A stretch of 43,227 nt of DNA, from contig NZ_JALXFV010000004.1 of assembly GCF_023699475.1 (NCBI RefSeq), forward strand, positions 1-43,227, in the 5' to 3' direction. Position 1 is the first letter of the stretch, and each line of letters begins with the position of its first letter. A model generated the notes under the pieces. The model had not been told where the DNA came from. It saw nothing but the letters and a program-made list of their open reading frames with translations, and made no database searches. Shown piece after piece: positions 8,515 to 15,524 of this stretch. The stretch is from Halomarina rubra. GTDB lineage: Archaea; Halobacteriota; Halobacteria; Halobacteriales; Haloarculaceae. The translations under genes and the position numbers were made by a program.

Positions 8515-9410
8515 GCGTCGTCGTCCTGGGTGCGGGCTACGTCGGTCTCGAACTCTGTCGGCGACTCGCGGCCGACCACGACGTGACGGGTGTCCGGCGC
8601 TCGACGGAGGGCATCGCCGCCGTCGAGGCGACCGGCGCGAGCGCGGTCCGCGCGGACGTCACCGACGACACACAGCTCTCCGTGGTGCCCGACTGCGACG
8701 TGCTGGTGTTCGCCGCGTCCTCGGGCGGCCGTGGCGCGGACGCCGCCCGCGAGGTGTACGTCGACGGCCTGCGGACCGTCGTCGAGCACTTCGCCGAGCG
8801 CCCATCGCCGCCCGAGCGACTCGTCTACACCTCCTCGACGAGCGTCTACGGCGACCACGGCGGCGAGTGGGTCGACGAGGAGACGCCGCTCGACCCACAG
8901 ACCGAGAAGACCGAGGTGCTCGTCGAGGCCGAACGCGTCGCCCGCGAGGACGCGCCCGACCACGACATCGACGGCACCGTCGTCCGGTTCGCGGGACTGT
9001 ACGGGCCGGACCGCTACCGCCTCGAACGCTACGTCGAGGGGCCGGTCACCGAGGGGTACCTGAACATGCTCCACCGCGAGGACGCCGCCGGCGTCCTCCA
9101 GTTCGTCCTCGACACCGACCCCGACGACGAGGTGTTGCTGGCCGTCGACGACGAACCGGTCGACCGCTGGTCGCTGGCGGACTGGCTGGCCGACGAGTGT
9201 GGCGTCGAACCGCCCGAGAAGCGAACGACGAGCGAACGACTGGACGAGGGGGACCTCTCGGAAGCCGCCGAGCGTCGCCTCCAGACGAGCAAGCGCTGTT
9301 CGAACGACCGCCTCCACGAGTTGGGCTACGAGTTCGCGTACCCGACCTACCGCGAGGGGTACCGAGCGGCCGTCGACGCCTACCGCGCGGACCTGGGGCT
9401 GTCGGAGTAG
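8511..9410 (+). CDS. NAD-dependent epimerase/dehydratase-like protein (atypical extended SDR)
   Basis: A 299-aa Rossmann-fold protein starting MSVVVLGAGYVGLEL; the dinucleotide-binding GxGxxG is at residues 7-12. Further SDR landmarks are the DVLVFAASSGG strand (about 63-73), YTSSTSVYGDHGG (about 104-116, with the Ser/Thr and Tyr of the active-site region) and VVRFAGLYGPDR (about 157-168). The usual Lys four residues after the catalytic Tyr is missing, as in YeeZ-type proteins, so it may bind NAD(P) without classical epimerase chemistry. I use the ATG overlapping the upstream stop, not the earlier in-frame start at 8058, which would run through the DUF5791-like gene. The substrate is unknown; nothing nearby suggests a sugar pathway. 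Confidence 0.8.
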   Translation: MSVVVLGAGYVGLELCRRLAADHDVTGVRRSTEGIAAVEATGASAVRADVTDDTQLSVVPDCDVLVFAASSGGRGADAAREVYVDGLRTVVEHFAERPSPPERLVYTSSTSVYGDHGGEWVDEETPLDPQTEKTEVLVEAERVAREDAPDHDIDGTVVRFAGLYGPDRYRLERYVEGPVTEGYLNMLHREDAAGVLQFVLDTDPDDEVLLAVDDEPVDRWSLADWLADECGVEPPEKRTTSERLDEGDLSEAAERRLQTSKRCSNDRLHELGYEFAYPTYREGYRAAVDAYRADLGLSE

Positions 9411-9479
9411 CTCCGGGCGAACTCTCGTCTCTCACCGACGTCACGGACCACTGAAGCCTACGGAGCCAGTACGCCGAGT

Positions 9480-10571
9480 ATGGCGACGAAGGAGGCGACG
9501 TGGGCCTACCGCAACGAGTTCCCCGAGTTCGCCCGCACGTACTTCCGACGGTTCGGCGAGGGCGTCGTGTCGAGCGTCGGGTTGGGGACGTACCTCGGCG
9601 ACCCGACCGACGCCGTCGACGAGCGCTACGAGGAGACCGTACGACGGGCGCTCGAACACGGTGTCAACGTCGTCGACACGGCCATCAACTACCGTCACCA
9701 GCGGTCGGAGCGCGTCGTGGGGCGGGCGCTCGCCGACGCACGCGTCGACCGCGAGGCGGTGATGGTCGCGACGAAAGGCGGGTTCGTCGGCTTCGACGGT
9801 GACCGGCCGGCCGACCCCGGAGCGTACGTCCGCGAGGAGTACCTCGACACGGGTATCGCCGACACGGAGGACTTCGCTCGGGGCATCCACTGCATCGCGC
9901 CCGACTACATCGACGACCAGGTGAGCCGCTCGCTGTCGAACCTCGGGCTGGACACCGTCGACCTCTACTACGTCCACAACCCTGAGACGCAGTTGAGTAA
10001 ACGCTCCCGGGAGGACGTCTACGACCTGCTGGAGGCGACGTTCACGCGCCTCGAAGAGCGGGCGGCGGCGGGCGACCTCCGCCACTACGGGGTCGCGACG
10101 TGGCAGGCGTTGCGGGTCGCGCCCGACCACGACCTCCACCTCTCGCTGTCGGAACTGGTCGACCGAGCGCGGGCGGCGAGCGACGCGGCCGGGACCGCCG
10201 CGACGCACTTTCGGGCCGTCCAGTTGCCGTTCAACGTCCACATGGCCGACGCGTTCACCGTTCCGGCTCACGACTCGGTGGACGGGAGACAGAGCGCGCT
10301 CCGGTTCGCCCACGAGGCGGGGCTGAACGTGTTCACCAGCGCCTCCATCGGGCAGGGGGAGTTGGCACGCGAGGGGGCGATTCCCGACGAAGTCGCGGCG
10401 AAACTCGCGGGGGACACGCCCGCCCAGCGCGCCATCAACTTCGCGCGCTCCGCGCCGGGGGTCACCTCGGCGCTGGTCGGAGCGAGTTCGGTCGAGCACC
10501 TGGACGAGAACGTGGCGGCGGGGACGTTCGAACCGATGGGCGCGAACGCGTTCGACGAGACGTTCGAGTAG
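9480..10571 (+). CDS. Aldo/keto reductase
   Basis: A 363-aa (beta/alpha)8-barrel oxidoreductase that should reduce carbonyl compounds with NAD(P)H in the cytosol. The catalytic tetrad is visible: Asp66 in VVDTAINY, Tyr71 in the same motif, Lys99 in VATKGG and His166 in YYVHNPE. After this the protein has the FRAVQLPFN strand and the cofactor-side NFARSAPGVTSALVGAS segment (about 320-336), which matches the family's phosphate-binding region. The length is slightly above the usual 310-340 because of an insertion after Lys99 (VGFDGDRPADPGAYVREE). It stands alone between the epimerase gene and a minus-strand zinc-finger gene. The substrate cannot be deduced. Confidence 0.9.
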   Translation: MATKEATWAYRNEFPEFARTYFRRFGEGVVSSVGLGTYLGDPTDAVDERYEETVRRALEHGVNVVDTAINYRHQRSERVVGRALADARVDREAVMVATKGGFVGFDGDRPADPGAYVREEYLDTGIADTEDFARGIHCIAPDYIDDQVSRSLSNLGLDTVDLYYVHNPETQLSKRSREDVYDLLEATFTRLEERAAAGDLRHYGVATWQALRVAPDHDLHLSLSELVDRARAASDAAGTAATHFRAVQLPFNVHMADAFTVPAHDSVDGRQSALRFAHEAGLNVFTSASIGQGELAREGAIPDEVAAKLAGDTPAQRAINFARSAPGVTSALVGASSVEHLDENVAAGTFEPMGANAFDETFE

Positions 10572-10592
10572 CGTGCGGAGCGTCTCGGGCGG

Positions 10593-10763
10593 TCAGCCGA
10601 GCTGTCGCCACGTCGAGGCGCACTCCGGGCAGGTCCGGAGTTTGCCGACCTCGTCGGGGTCCGACTTCGTGTCGAGCTGTTCCTCGCAGGTCGCACAGAC
10701 CAGTCGTTCGTAGGTGTCCTTCTCGATGTCGCCGGCACGTAGACCCTTCCGGACGGATTCCAT
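10593..10763 (-). CDS. Small zinc-finger protein (HVO_0758-like)
   Basis: A 56-aa protein too short for routine ORF calling. It begins MESVRKGLRAGDIEKDTYER and contains two CxxC knuckles, CATC (residues 23-26) and CPEC (45-48), ending STWRQLG. This pattern and the opening residues match the haloarchaeal single-zinc-ribbon family I know as HVO_0758; the name is from memory. Such proteins are usually thought to act in nucleic-acid or protein binding, without a demonstrated role here. A very clear TATA element lies 27 bp upstream, so it has its own leaderless transcript, divergent from the MFS gene. The ATG in another frame at 10773 leads to no comparable protein. Confidence 0.85.
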   Translation of the reverse strand: MESVRKGLRAGDIEKDTYERLVCATCEEQLDTKSDPDEVGKLRTCPECASTWRQLG

Positions 10764-10786
10764 AGCCTGCCATGGGGCAAGGGGGG

Positions 10787-10794
10787 TAAAAAAA
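10787..10794 (-). promoter_or_regulatory. TATA box of the small zinc-finger gene
   Basis: On the minus strand this reads TTTTTTTA, centred 27 bp before the ATG at 10763. It is the most AT-rich run nearby and predicts a leaderless mRNA. Confidence 0.65.
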
Positions 10795-10873
10795 GCGCCG
10801 TCCGGCCGCGCGACCCCGTCTCACACCATCGCTATCCACGGTACTGTTCGACACTGGCTGTCGGTTCCGCAAC

Positions 10874-10880
10874 CTTTGAA
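10874..10880 (+). promoter_or_regulatory. TATA box of the MFS gene
   Basis: CTTTGAA is centred 28 bp upstream of the GTG at 10905. This supports that GTG as the true start and predicts a leaderless transcript. Confidence 0.55.
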
Positions 10881-10904
10881 CGCGTCCATCCGATACTCTC
10901 CTCC

Positions 10905-12167
10905 GTGTCACGTCGTCAAGTGTTCGGCTCGTTGTGTGCGATGGTCTTTCTCGTCAATCTCGCGCGCATCGTGTTCGCGCCCCTCGTCGTCCCGCTCGAA
11001 GCCGAGTTCGGGGTGACGGCGTCGACGCTCGGCATCATCACCGGACTGACGTGGTTCGGGTCGGCCATCCCGCGGTTCCCCGTCGGCTACCTGCTGACGA
11101 AGATATCGCGCGAGACGATGGTGCTCGTCTCGGGGGGTATCCTCGTCGGCGCATCGCTGTTCACCGCGCTCGCGCCGTCGTTCTCGGTCGCCCTCGCCGG
11201 GCAGACGCTGACGCTCTCGCCCGTCGGGTCGCTGATGATCGGTGCGTTCTCGCTGGGCACCGCCAGCGGCGCGTACTTCCTCTCCGCGAACCCGCTGTTG
11301 AGCCAACTGTTCCCCGAGCGCGTCGGGCGCGTCATGGGCGTCCACGGCGCTGCCAGCCAGTTCGCGGCCGTCCTCGCCGCGCCCATCGTCGTCGCCGTGC
11401 TCGCGTTCGCCGACTGGCGGACGACGTTCTACCTGCTGGCGGCGGTCTCGGCGGTCGCGACGCTCGTGACGTTCCTCGTCGGTCGCGAGACGGAGTCCGC
11501 CGACCGCACGCCCGACCGGGACATCGTGGGGGCCGCCCGCACCCAGTGGCGACTCATCGTCACCGGCATCGCGTTCGTCGCCCTCACCGGCCTCGTCTGG
11601 AACGGCGTGTTCAACTTCTACGTCAAGTACCTCATCGAGGCGAAGTCGCTGTCGGACCCCGCGGCGAACACGCTGTTGACGGTGCTGTTCGCGGCGGGCA
11701 TCCCGGCGTTCGTCGTCGGCGGTGACCTCGTCGAACGGCTCCCGAAGGTGCCGTTCATCATCGGCATCTCGACGACGTTCGCGCTCTCGCTGCTGGCGCT
11801 GTCGGCGACGTCGGGATTCCTCGCGCTCGCCGCCGTGAGCGTCGTCGTCGGCTTCGTCATCCACACGCTGTTCCCGGCGGCCGACACGTACATGCTGTCG
11901 TCGACGCCCGACCACCAGCGCGCGAGCACCTACGCGGTGTTCAGCGGGACGATGATGCTCCCTCAGGCGTTCGGGTCGGTCGTCTTCGGCGCGCTCCTCG
12001 ACACGGGCATCGCGTGGGACCCGCTCGTGGCCGGCGCTGCCGGCGTCGTCCTGGTCGCGATGGGTGTCCTGTTCGCCCTCTACCAGGCGGGCCTGCTCCC
12101 GGAGCAGGCCCGTCGCGCCGAGCAGTCGCCCGCGCCGACGTGCACCACCGAACCGAGCGACGACTGA
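10905..12167 (+). CDS. Major facilitator superfamily transporter
   Basis: A 420-aa polytopic membrane carrier with about 12 hydrophobic segments in two halves separated by a charged loop (GRETESADRTPDRDIVGAAR, about residues 188-207). The first half carries GLTWFGSAIPRFPVGYLLTK (about 45-64), a form of the MFS motif after helix 2, and LFPERVGRVMGVHGAASQFA (about 130-149), resembling the helix 4-5 region. The start is a GTG, chosen because a TATA element lies 28 bp before it and the sequence MSRRQVFGSLCAMVFLVNLA forms a normal basic cap plus first helix. The C-terminus is a short acidic cytoplasmic tail. The substrate cannot be predicted; the nitrate-type signature is not evident. Confidence 0.88.
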   Translation: MSRRQVFGSLCAMVFLVNLARIVFAPLVVPLEAEFGVTASTLGIITGLTWFGSAIPRFPVGYLLTKISRETMVLVSGGILVGASLFTALAPSFSVALAGQTLTLSPVGSLMIGAFSLGTASGAYFLSANPLLSQLFPERVGRVMGVHGAASQFAAVLAAPIVVAVLAFADWRTTFYLLAAVSAVATLVTFLVGRETESADRTPDRDIVGAARTQWRLIVTGIAFVALTGLVWNGVFNFYVKYLIEAKSLSDPAANTLLTVLFAAGIPAFVVGGDLVERLPKVPFIIGISTTFALSLLALSATSGFLALAAVSVVVGFVIHTLFPAADTYMLSSTPDHQRASTYAVFSGTMMLPQAFGSVVFGALLDTGIAWDPLVAGAAGVVLVAMGVLFALYQAGLLPEQARRAEQSPAPTCTTEPSDD

Positions 12168-12241
12168 TTCGGCGCCGACTGGCTCGGCGACGACCGGACC
12201 GACGCCACCCGGACCGGCGACGCCCGCCGCGACTGAGACGG

Positions 12242-12249
12242 ACTTTTGT
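12242..12249 (+). promoter_or_regulatory. TATA box before the 189-aa gene
   Basis: ACTTTTGT, centred 27 bp before the ATG at 12273. It overlaps the alternative TTG start at 12246 and so argues for the shorter protein and a leaderless mRNA. Confidence 0.6.
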
Positions 12250-12272
12250 CTCCCCTCGTCCACCTCCAGACG

Positions 12273-12842
12273 ATGAGTGACGACGCCACGGACGCGGAGC
12301 CTCCCGAGCCGTTCTCCCCGAACGCCGACGCCGTCGCGGGCGTCGTCGACCTGTTCGGCGCGCTCACGCCCGCCGAACTCCGCAAGGCGCTCGCGGAACT
12401 CGCGTTCAAACGCGGCGTCGACGCGCCGCCCGACGCGGTCGTCGAGGCCGCCGTCGACTCCTACCACCTCCTCGACCACGACGGCCTGCTGGTCGTCGGG
12501 CCGGCGGCGTTCCCGACCCTCCCCGAGGGGGCGGCAGACCTCCCGCACATCCTCGACGTCGAGCGCGAGTCCCCTCAGCCCCACGTCCTCGCGACGACCG
12601 CCGAACGCCGATTCCGCGAGGAGGCCGAGCGCGCGCTCGCGGCCGCGACGGGCGGTGACGCGGACGAGGGTGCGAACGAGACGGACGAGGGACAACCCGA
12701 CCTCGACTGGCTCGTCGACGTGAGCTACGACCTCGAAGCGTGGGGGCCGGTCGACGTCGGCGACCTCCGTCGCCGACTGGTCGCCGCTCGGGACGACGAG
12801 GACGGCGGGGTCGACGGGCCCGAGTCCCGCGACCCGCGTTGA
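12273..12842 (+). CDS. Conserved haloarchaeal protein (possibly DUF7109 family)
   Basis: A 189-aa acidic soluble protein. The best-defined part is an N-terminal helical domain, VDLFGALTPAELRKALAEL (about residues 25-43), followed by FKRGVDAPPDAVVEAAVDS, which has the look of a short winged-helix or helical-bundle domain. The second half has an acidic low-complexity linker (about 132-146) and ends with LDWLVDVSYDLEAWGPVDV plus a charged helix. The start at 12273 is set by the TATA element 27 bp upstream. I believe it belongs to a haloarchaeal family named DUF7109, without known function. It lies between the MFS carrier and a NUDIX hydrolase, each with its own promoter, so context gives no clue. 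Confidence 0.7.
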   Translation: MSDDATDAEPPEPFSPNADAVAGVVDLFGALTPAELRKALAELAFKRGVDAPPDAVVEAAVDSYHLLDHDGLLVVGPAAFPTLPEGAADLPHILDVERESPQPHVLATTAERRFREEAERALAAATGGDADEGANETDEGQPDLDWLVDVSYDLEAWGPVDVGDLRRRLVAARDDEDGGVDGPESRDPR

Positions 12843-12877
12843 GCGGGTGTGAACACGCACCACGCGGGGCGTAGGAC

Positions 12878-12885
12878 GTAAATCG
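12878..12885 (+). promoter_or_regulatory. TATA box of the NUDIX hydrolase gene
   Basis: GTAAATCG, centred about 25 bp before the ATG at 12906, in a 63-bp intergenic gap. A leaderless or nearly leaderless transcript is predicted. Confidence 0.5.
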
Positions 12886-12905
12886 TCGCCCACCGTGCGA
12901 GTGGT

Positions 12906-13502
12906 ATGGACCTGTCCCGTCTCGCCGCCCACGACCCGGTCAGCGTGACCGGTCCGAGCCGCGAGGCGGCGGTGCTGGTGGCGGTCGTCGACCGGCCCGA
13001 CCCTGCGGTGGTGTTCGTCAAGCGTGCCGACCACCTCGGCGAGCACGCCGGCCAGATGGCGTTCCCCGGCGGCGGCCGCGAACCCGAGGACGACGACCTC
13101 CTGGCGACGGCGCTCCGAGAGGCCCACGAGGAGGTCGGACTCGACCCCTCGCTCCCGAACGTGGTGGGCCGACTCGACGACATCCCGACCATCTCGGACT
13201 ACTCGGTTCGGCCGTTCGTCGCGCGCATCCCCGACGTGACGTTCGTCCCCGACGGCCGGGAGGTCGCGGAGGTCGCGGTGCTGTCGATTCCCGACCTCAC
13301 CGACATGGCGAACTACGAGTCCGAGCGCCGCGACGACCCCCGGCGCGGGTCGTTCCGCATCCACTACTTCCGCGTCGACGGCTACACGGTGTGGGGGGCG
13401 ACCGGCCAGATGCTCGTCCAGTTCCTCGAACTCGCGACCGACTGGCGGATGCCGTCGGAACCGGACCGGGTCGTCGACCCCGACGCCGAGTTCCCCGTTT
13501 GA
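12906..13502 (+). CDS. NUDIX hydrolase, coenzyme A pyrophosphatase type
   Basis: A 198-aa protein expected to cleave the pyrophosphate bond of coenzyme A or related nucleotides in the cytosol. The CoA-type signature (UPF0035) is visible as VFVKRADHLGEHAGQMAFPG (residues 36-55), directly followed by the NUDIX box, in which GGGREPEDDDLLATALREAH (about 55-74) and EEVGL (75-79) supply the REAxEExG core with Glu72, Glu75 and Glu76 as likely metal ligands. The family is typically about 190-210 residues, so it is complete. It stands alone with its own TATA element. Substrate specificity for CoA over other nucleoside diphosphate derivatives is inferred from the signature only. Confidence 0.88.
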   Translation: MDLSRLAAHDPVSVTGPSREAAVLVAVVDRPDPAVVFVKRADHLGEHAGQMAFPGGGREPEDDDLLATALREAHEEVGLDPSLPNVVGRLDDIPTISDYSVRPFVARIPDVTFVPDGREVAEVAVLSIPDLTDMANYESERRDDPRRGSFRIHYFRVDGYTVWGATGQMLVQFLELATDWRMPSEPDRVVDPDAEFPV

Positions 13503-13732
13503 CCGGCCGAGTGGGCGTCGTCTCGGTGCGGGTTCGAGATACCGAGGCCCTCCGTGGGAGCGCTTCGGAGGTGTTCGCGTCGAGTGCCCCCGGCGCGACT
13601 CCTGTGGACCCCTCCAGGCAATTCCTGCCGCTCACCGACACGCTCTTCAGCGCGCCACACTCCAGACGAACCATGGTCGCATTCGTGGCTGGTCGCGTTC
13701 CGCGTTCGTTCTAGCCACGCCTTCTCGACCCG
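13503..13732 (+). other. 230-bp intergenic region, no gene recognised
   Basis: No convincing coding frame, tRNA or strong TATA box is visible. An open frame continues from within the NUDIX gene to 13714, but in the wrong frame, with no family resemblance. A rare CTAG tetranucleotide lies at 13711-13714, 19 bp before the next start codon. Confidence 0.4.
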
Positions 13733-14542
13733 ATGGAACCTATGTTGACGAGTGATAGCTACGCCCGAACCGGACTGGACGCCCTCGCGCTGAAACCGAC
13801 CGAACACGACCTCGACGTGGCGGCGAGCCTCGACGTCGAGACGCTCGCGCTCGACTACGAGGGCCGCGCACACCTCCCGACCCCGGCGACCCTCGAAGCA
13901 CTCGCGGCCGACCGGACGCTCCACCTCACCGCGCCGGTCCGCGCCGACGGCTTCGACCCGCTTGGCGACGACTCCCTGCTCCGGGAGGTGCCCGAGACGG
14001 TCGCGTTGACGTTCGTCGCCGGCCACGGCGCGTACCTCGACGAGGAAGAGCGCGCCCGCGCCATCGCTCCCAGACTGCGAGCGGCGCTGGACTGGCACGC
14101 CGACCGAGCGAACGAGACGAAACCGTGGGTCGGCACCGAGAGCGTCGAGCGCCTCGCGCTGTCGGCGAGCGAGGAGGCCGTCCAGTACGACCTGCTCGGC
14201 CGCTCGACGGCCGGCGAGGTCCGCGCGATGCGCCGGATGGGGTTCGACGGCGACCTCGCGGTGTACGCTCCGACGGTGCTCACCGACGACGACGACGCGC
14301 TACTCGACGCGCTGGGCGGGTACGTCGCTCGTCGTGGCCCGGTCCGGGCGGCACTCCCCGAGGACGCGTCGACGGACGCGAGTGCGACCGGTCGCGCGCG
14401 GGAGGTGTTGCTCGCGGCGAGTCGTGACTACGCGCTCGCCGGCACGCCGGACGACGTGCGAGACCAGGTCGAGTCGCTCCGCGAGGCGGGCGTCGACACC
14501 GTCGTCGGCTACCCGGCGCGTGGACTGACGCGGTTCCGATAG
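13733..14542 (+). CDS. Conserved haloarchaeal protein, luciferase-like C-terminus (possibly DUF7388 family)
   Basis: A 269-aa soluble acidic protein of unknown function. It starts MEPMLTSDSYARTGLDALAL; the second Met at 13742 is an equally possible start. The C-terminal part, SRDYALAGTPDDVRDQVESL followed by REAGVDTVVGYPARGL, strongly resembles the C-terminal segment of F420-dependent luciferase-like oxidoreductases, where the protein checks a cofactor-proximal loop before a final helix. The rest (about residues 20-200) alternates strands and helices in a barrel-like manner, but the substrate or cofactor residues are not recognisable. I recall a haloarchaeal family DUF7388 of this length. It stands alone; the hsp20 repeats begin 30 bp downstream. 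Confidence 0.7.
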   Translation: MEPMLTSDSYARTGLDALALKPTEHDLDVAASLDVETLALDYEGRAHLPTPATLEALAADRTLHLTAPVRADGFDPLGDDSLLREVPETVALTFVAGHGAYLDEEERARAIAPRLRAALDWHADRANETKPWVGTESVERLALSASEEAVQYDLLGRSTAGEVRAMRRMGFDGDLAVYAPTVLTDDDDALLDALGGYVARRGPVRAALPEDASTDASATGRAREVLLAASRDYALAGTPDDVRDQVESLREAGVDTVVGYPARGLTRFR

Positions 14543-14604
14543 AAGAGCGGTCGTCGGCGGGGCGACCCGGTTACGACTCGCTACTGCTCGTCGCTGTCGA
14601 CGAC

Positions 14605-14621
14605 GTGAATCGGAGATTCAC
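14605..14621. other. Hairpin 1 in the hsp20 downstream repeats
   Basis: GTGAATC-GGA-GATTCAC, a perfect 7-bp stem with a 3-nt loop, lying 17 bp after the end of the 20-bp core of copy 1. No T-run follows on either strand. It may be an RNA 3'-end structure or a protein-binding palindrome. Confidence 0.8.
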
Positions 14622-14656
14622 TGGCCGACGACTCGCTACTGCTCGTCGTCGACATC

Positions 14657-14673
14657 GCGAGACTACGTCTCGC
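14657..14673. other. Hairpin 2 in the hsp20 downstream repeats
   Basis: GCGAGAC-TAC-GTCTCGC, again a perfect 7-bp stem and 3-nt loop at the equivalent place in the second repeat unit. The stem differs from hairpin 1 at several positions on both arms, so pairing has been kept while sequence changed. Confidence 0.8.
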
Positions 14674-14690
14674 TGGCAGACAGCGACTCG

Positions 14691-15272
14691 CTACTGCTCG
14701 TCGCTGTCGACCCCGTCGAACTCGTCGTCCTCGGGACCGTCGGGAATCTCCTCCTCGCTCAGACCCGTCTCGGTGTCGGCGTCGCTGCCGACGTCCGCGG
14801 TGGAGTCCGTGTCGGTCGTGGACTCTGCCGCTCCCGTCGCGTCCTCGTCGGCGGTGTCGTGGGGCACCGACTCGTCGCCGACGGTGACCTCGCGACCGGA
14901 CTCCGTCTTGGGGATGTGGACGCGCAGCGTCCCGTTCTGGGTGACGGTGGCGTCGGCCTCGCGGGCGTCGACGTCGGCGTCGGCCGGGAGGTCGACCGAG
15001 CCGTCGAGCGAGAGCCCCCGTCCGGGCAGGCGCATCTCGTAGTCGTCGTAGAACTCCCGGAAGCGGTCGACGCGGACGAAGACGGTGTTCTCGTCGAACC
15101 GGACCTCGACGTCCTCGCGGCGGACGCCGGGGGCGTCGAACACCGCGAGGTAGGCGTCGTCGCTCTCCAGCAGGTCGACCTTCAGCGGTGTTCGCTCCTG
15201 CCAGCGGGCCGACGACCGGCCGATACCTTCGAGGACGGCACTCTCGACGCGCTCGCCCAACTCCTTGAACAT
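14691..15272 (-). CDS. hsp20: Small heat-shock protein, Hsp20/alpha-crystallin family, with acidic tail
   Basis: ATP-independent holdase chaperone that binds unfolding proteins. The crystallin domain runs from about residue 25 (PLKVDLLESDDAYLAVFDAP) to 125, with the family's DAPGVRREDVEVRF strand-loop, the PGRGLSLDGSVDLPADADVD segment and the closing NGTLRVHIPK strand. After that comes an unusual acidic Thr/Ser/Asp/Glu tail of about 60 residues ending EFDGVDSDEQ. I prefer the Met at 15272 (MFKELGERVESAV): it matches how relatives start, and a TATA element (CCTAATAC on the minus strand) lies 27 bp before it. The ATG at 15293 would add seven residues (MTSQPTS) and leave that TATA only a few bases upstream. 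The 3' end is part of a three-copy repeat. Confidence 0.88.
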   Translation of the reverse strand: MFKELGERVESAVLEGIGRSSARWQERTPLKVDLLESDDAYLAVFDAPGVRREDVEVRFDENTVFVRVDRFREFYDDYEMRLPGRGLSLDGSVDLPADADVDAREADATVTQNGTLRVHIPKTESGREVTVGDESVPHDTADEDATGAAESTTDTDSTADVGSDADTETGLSEEEIPDGPEDDEFDGVDSDEQ

Positions 15273-15295
15273 ACTCGTCGGTTGGCTCGTCATGG

Positions 15296-15303
15296 TATTA
15301 GGC
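15296..15303 (-). promoter_or_regulatory. TATA-like element of hsp20
   Basis: Reads about CCTAATAC on the minus strand, centred 27 bp before the Met codon at 15272. It sits in the 20-bp gap between hsp20 and the small zinc protein gene and supports the shorter Hsp20 start. Confidence 0.5.
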
Positions 15304-15314
15304 GTTCCCCGAGT

Positions 15315-15473
15315 TCAGAGGACGATCTCTTCGAGACCGTCCTGGGTGCCGCAGTACGGGCAGGTGAAGTCTTCGACGCCGGTCTCGCTGGGCATGTCGT
15401 AGGTGTAGTGGAGTTCGAACATGTCCAGTTCGCACGCCGACTCGGTACACTTGACCTCCATCGTCTTGGGCAT
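15315..15473 (-). CDS. Small zinc-binding protein (possibly DUF7559 family)
   Basis: A 52-aa protein, too short for most ORF callers, upstream of hsp20 on the same strand. It begins MPKTMEVKCTESACELDMFE and ends with a CPYC knuckle (residues 38-41). Together with Cys9 and Cys14 (C-x4-C) this gives four Cys for one zinc. The motif order and the LHYTYDMPSETGVEDFTCP core match a haloarchaeal family I remember as DUF7559. Its TATA element is shared with the divergent DUF429 gene. Function is unknown. The 17-bp gap to the hsp20 region would allow cotranscription, although hsp20 seems to have its own TATA. Confidence 0.85.
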   Translation of the reverse strand: MPKTMEVKCTESACELDMFELHYTYDMPSETGVEDFTCPYCGTQDGLEEIVL

Positions 15474-15496
15474 GGGCGGGGCTACGCCCGGACCGC

Positions 15497-15505
15497 TAAT
15501 CAATA
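15497..15505. promoter_or_regulatory. Shared TATA element between two divergent leaderless genes
   Basis: TAATCAATA lies 27 bp from the ATG at 15473 (minus) and 27 bp from the ATG at 15525 (plus). The whole region between the two start codons is only 51 bp, and this is its sole AT-rich run. It therefore looks like one element read in both directions. Confidence 0.6.
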
Positions 15506-15524
15506 CGGCGGCCCCGTGTGCGGT

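Larger units (their letters stand above)
14574..14711. repeat. Three direct repeats at a 55-bp period, spanning the 3' end of hsp20
   Basis: Copies begin at 14574, 14629 and 14684. Copies 1 and 3 (14574-14601 and 14684-14711) are identical over 28 bp; copy 2 (14629-14653) lacks the three bases CTG after position 20. The core is CGACTCGCTACTGCTCGTCG. Copy 3 contains the last six codons and stop of hsp20 on the minus strand (VDSDEQ-stop), so copies 1 and 2 are extra copies of the gene's end. Each of the two spacers contains a perfect hairpin, followed by TGGC. The exact 55-bp spacing is kept although copy 2 is shorter, because its following spacer is 3 bp longer. Confidence 0.9.

Noticed and set aside
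10908-13364. 818-aa open frame on the minus strand
   Set aside because: It runs antisense through the MFS, 189-aa and NUDIX genes, has an Arg/Asp/Glu/Val composition typical of the reverse strand of high-GC genes, and shows no motif or promoter.
13531-13539. GGTTCGAGA resembling a tRNA T-loop
   Set aside because: No matching T-stem, anticodon arm or acceptor stem can be built around it.
14574-14711. Possible CRISPR array
   Set aside because: Only three copies, spacers that are hairpins rather than unique sequence, overlap with a coding 3' end, and no cas genes.
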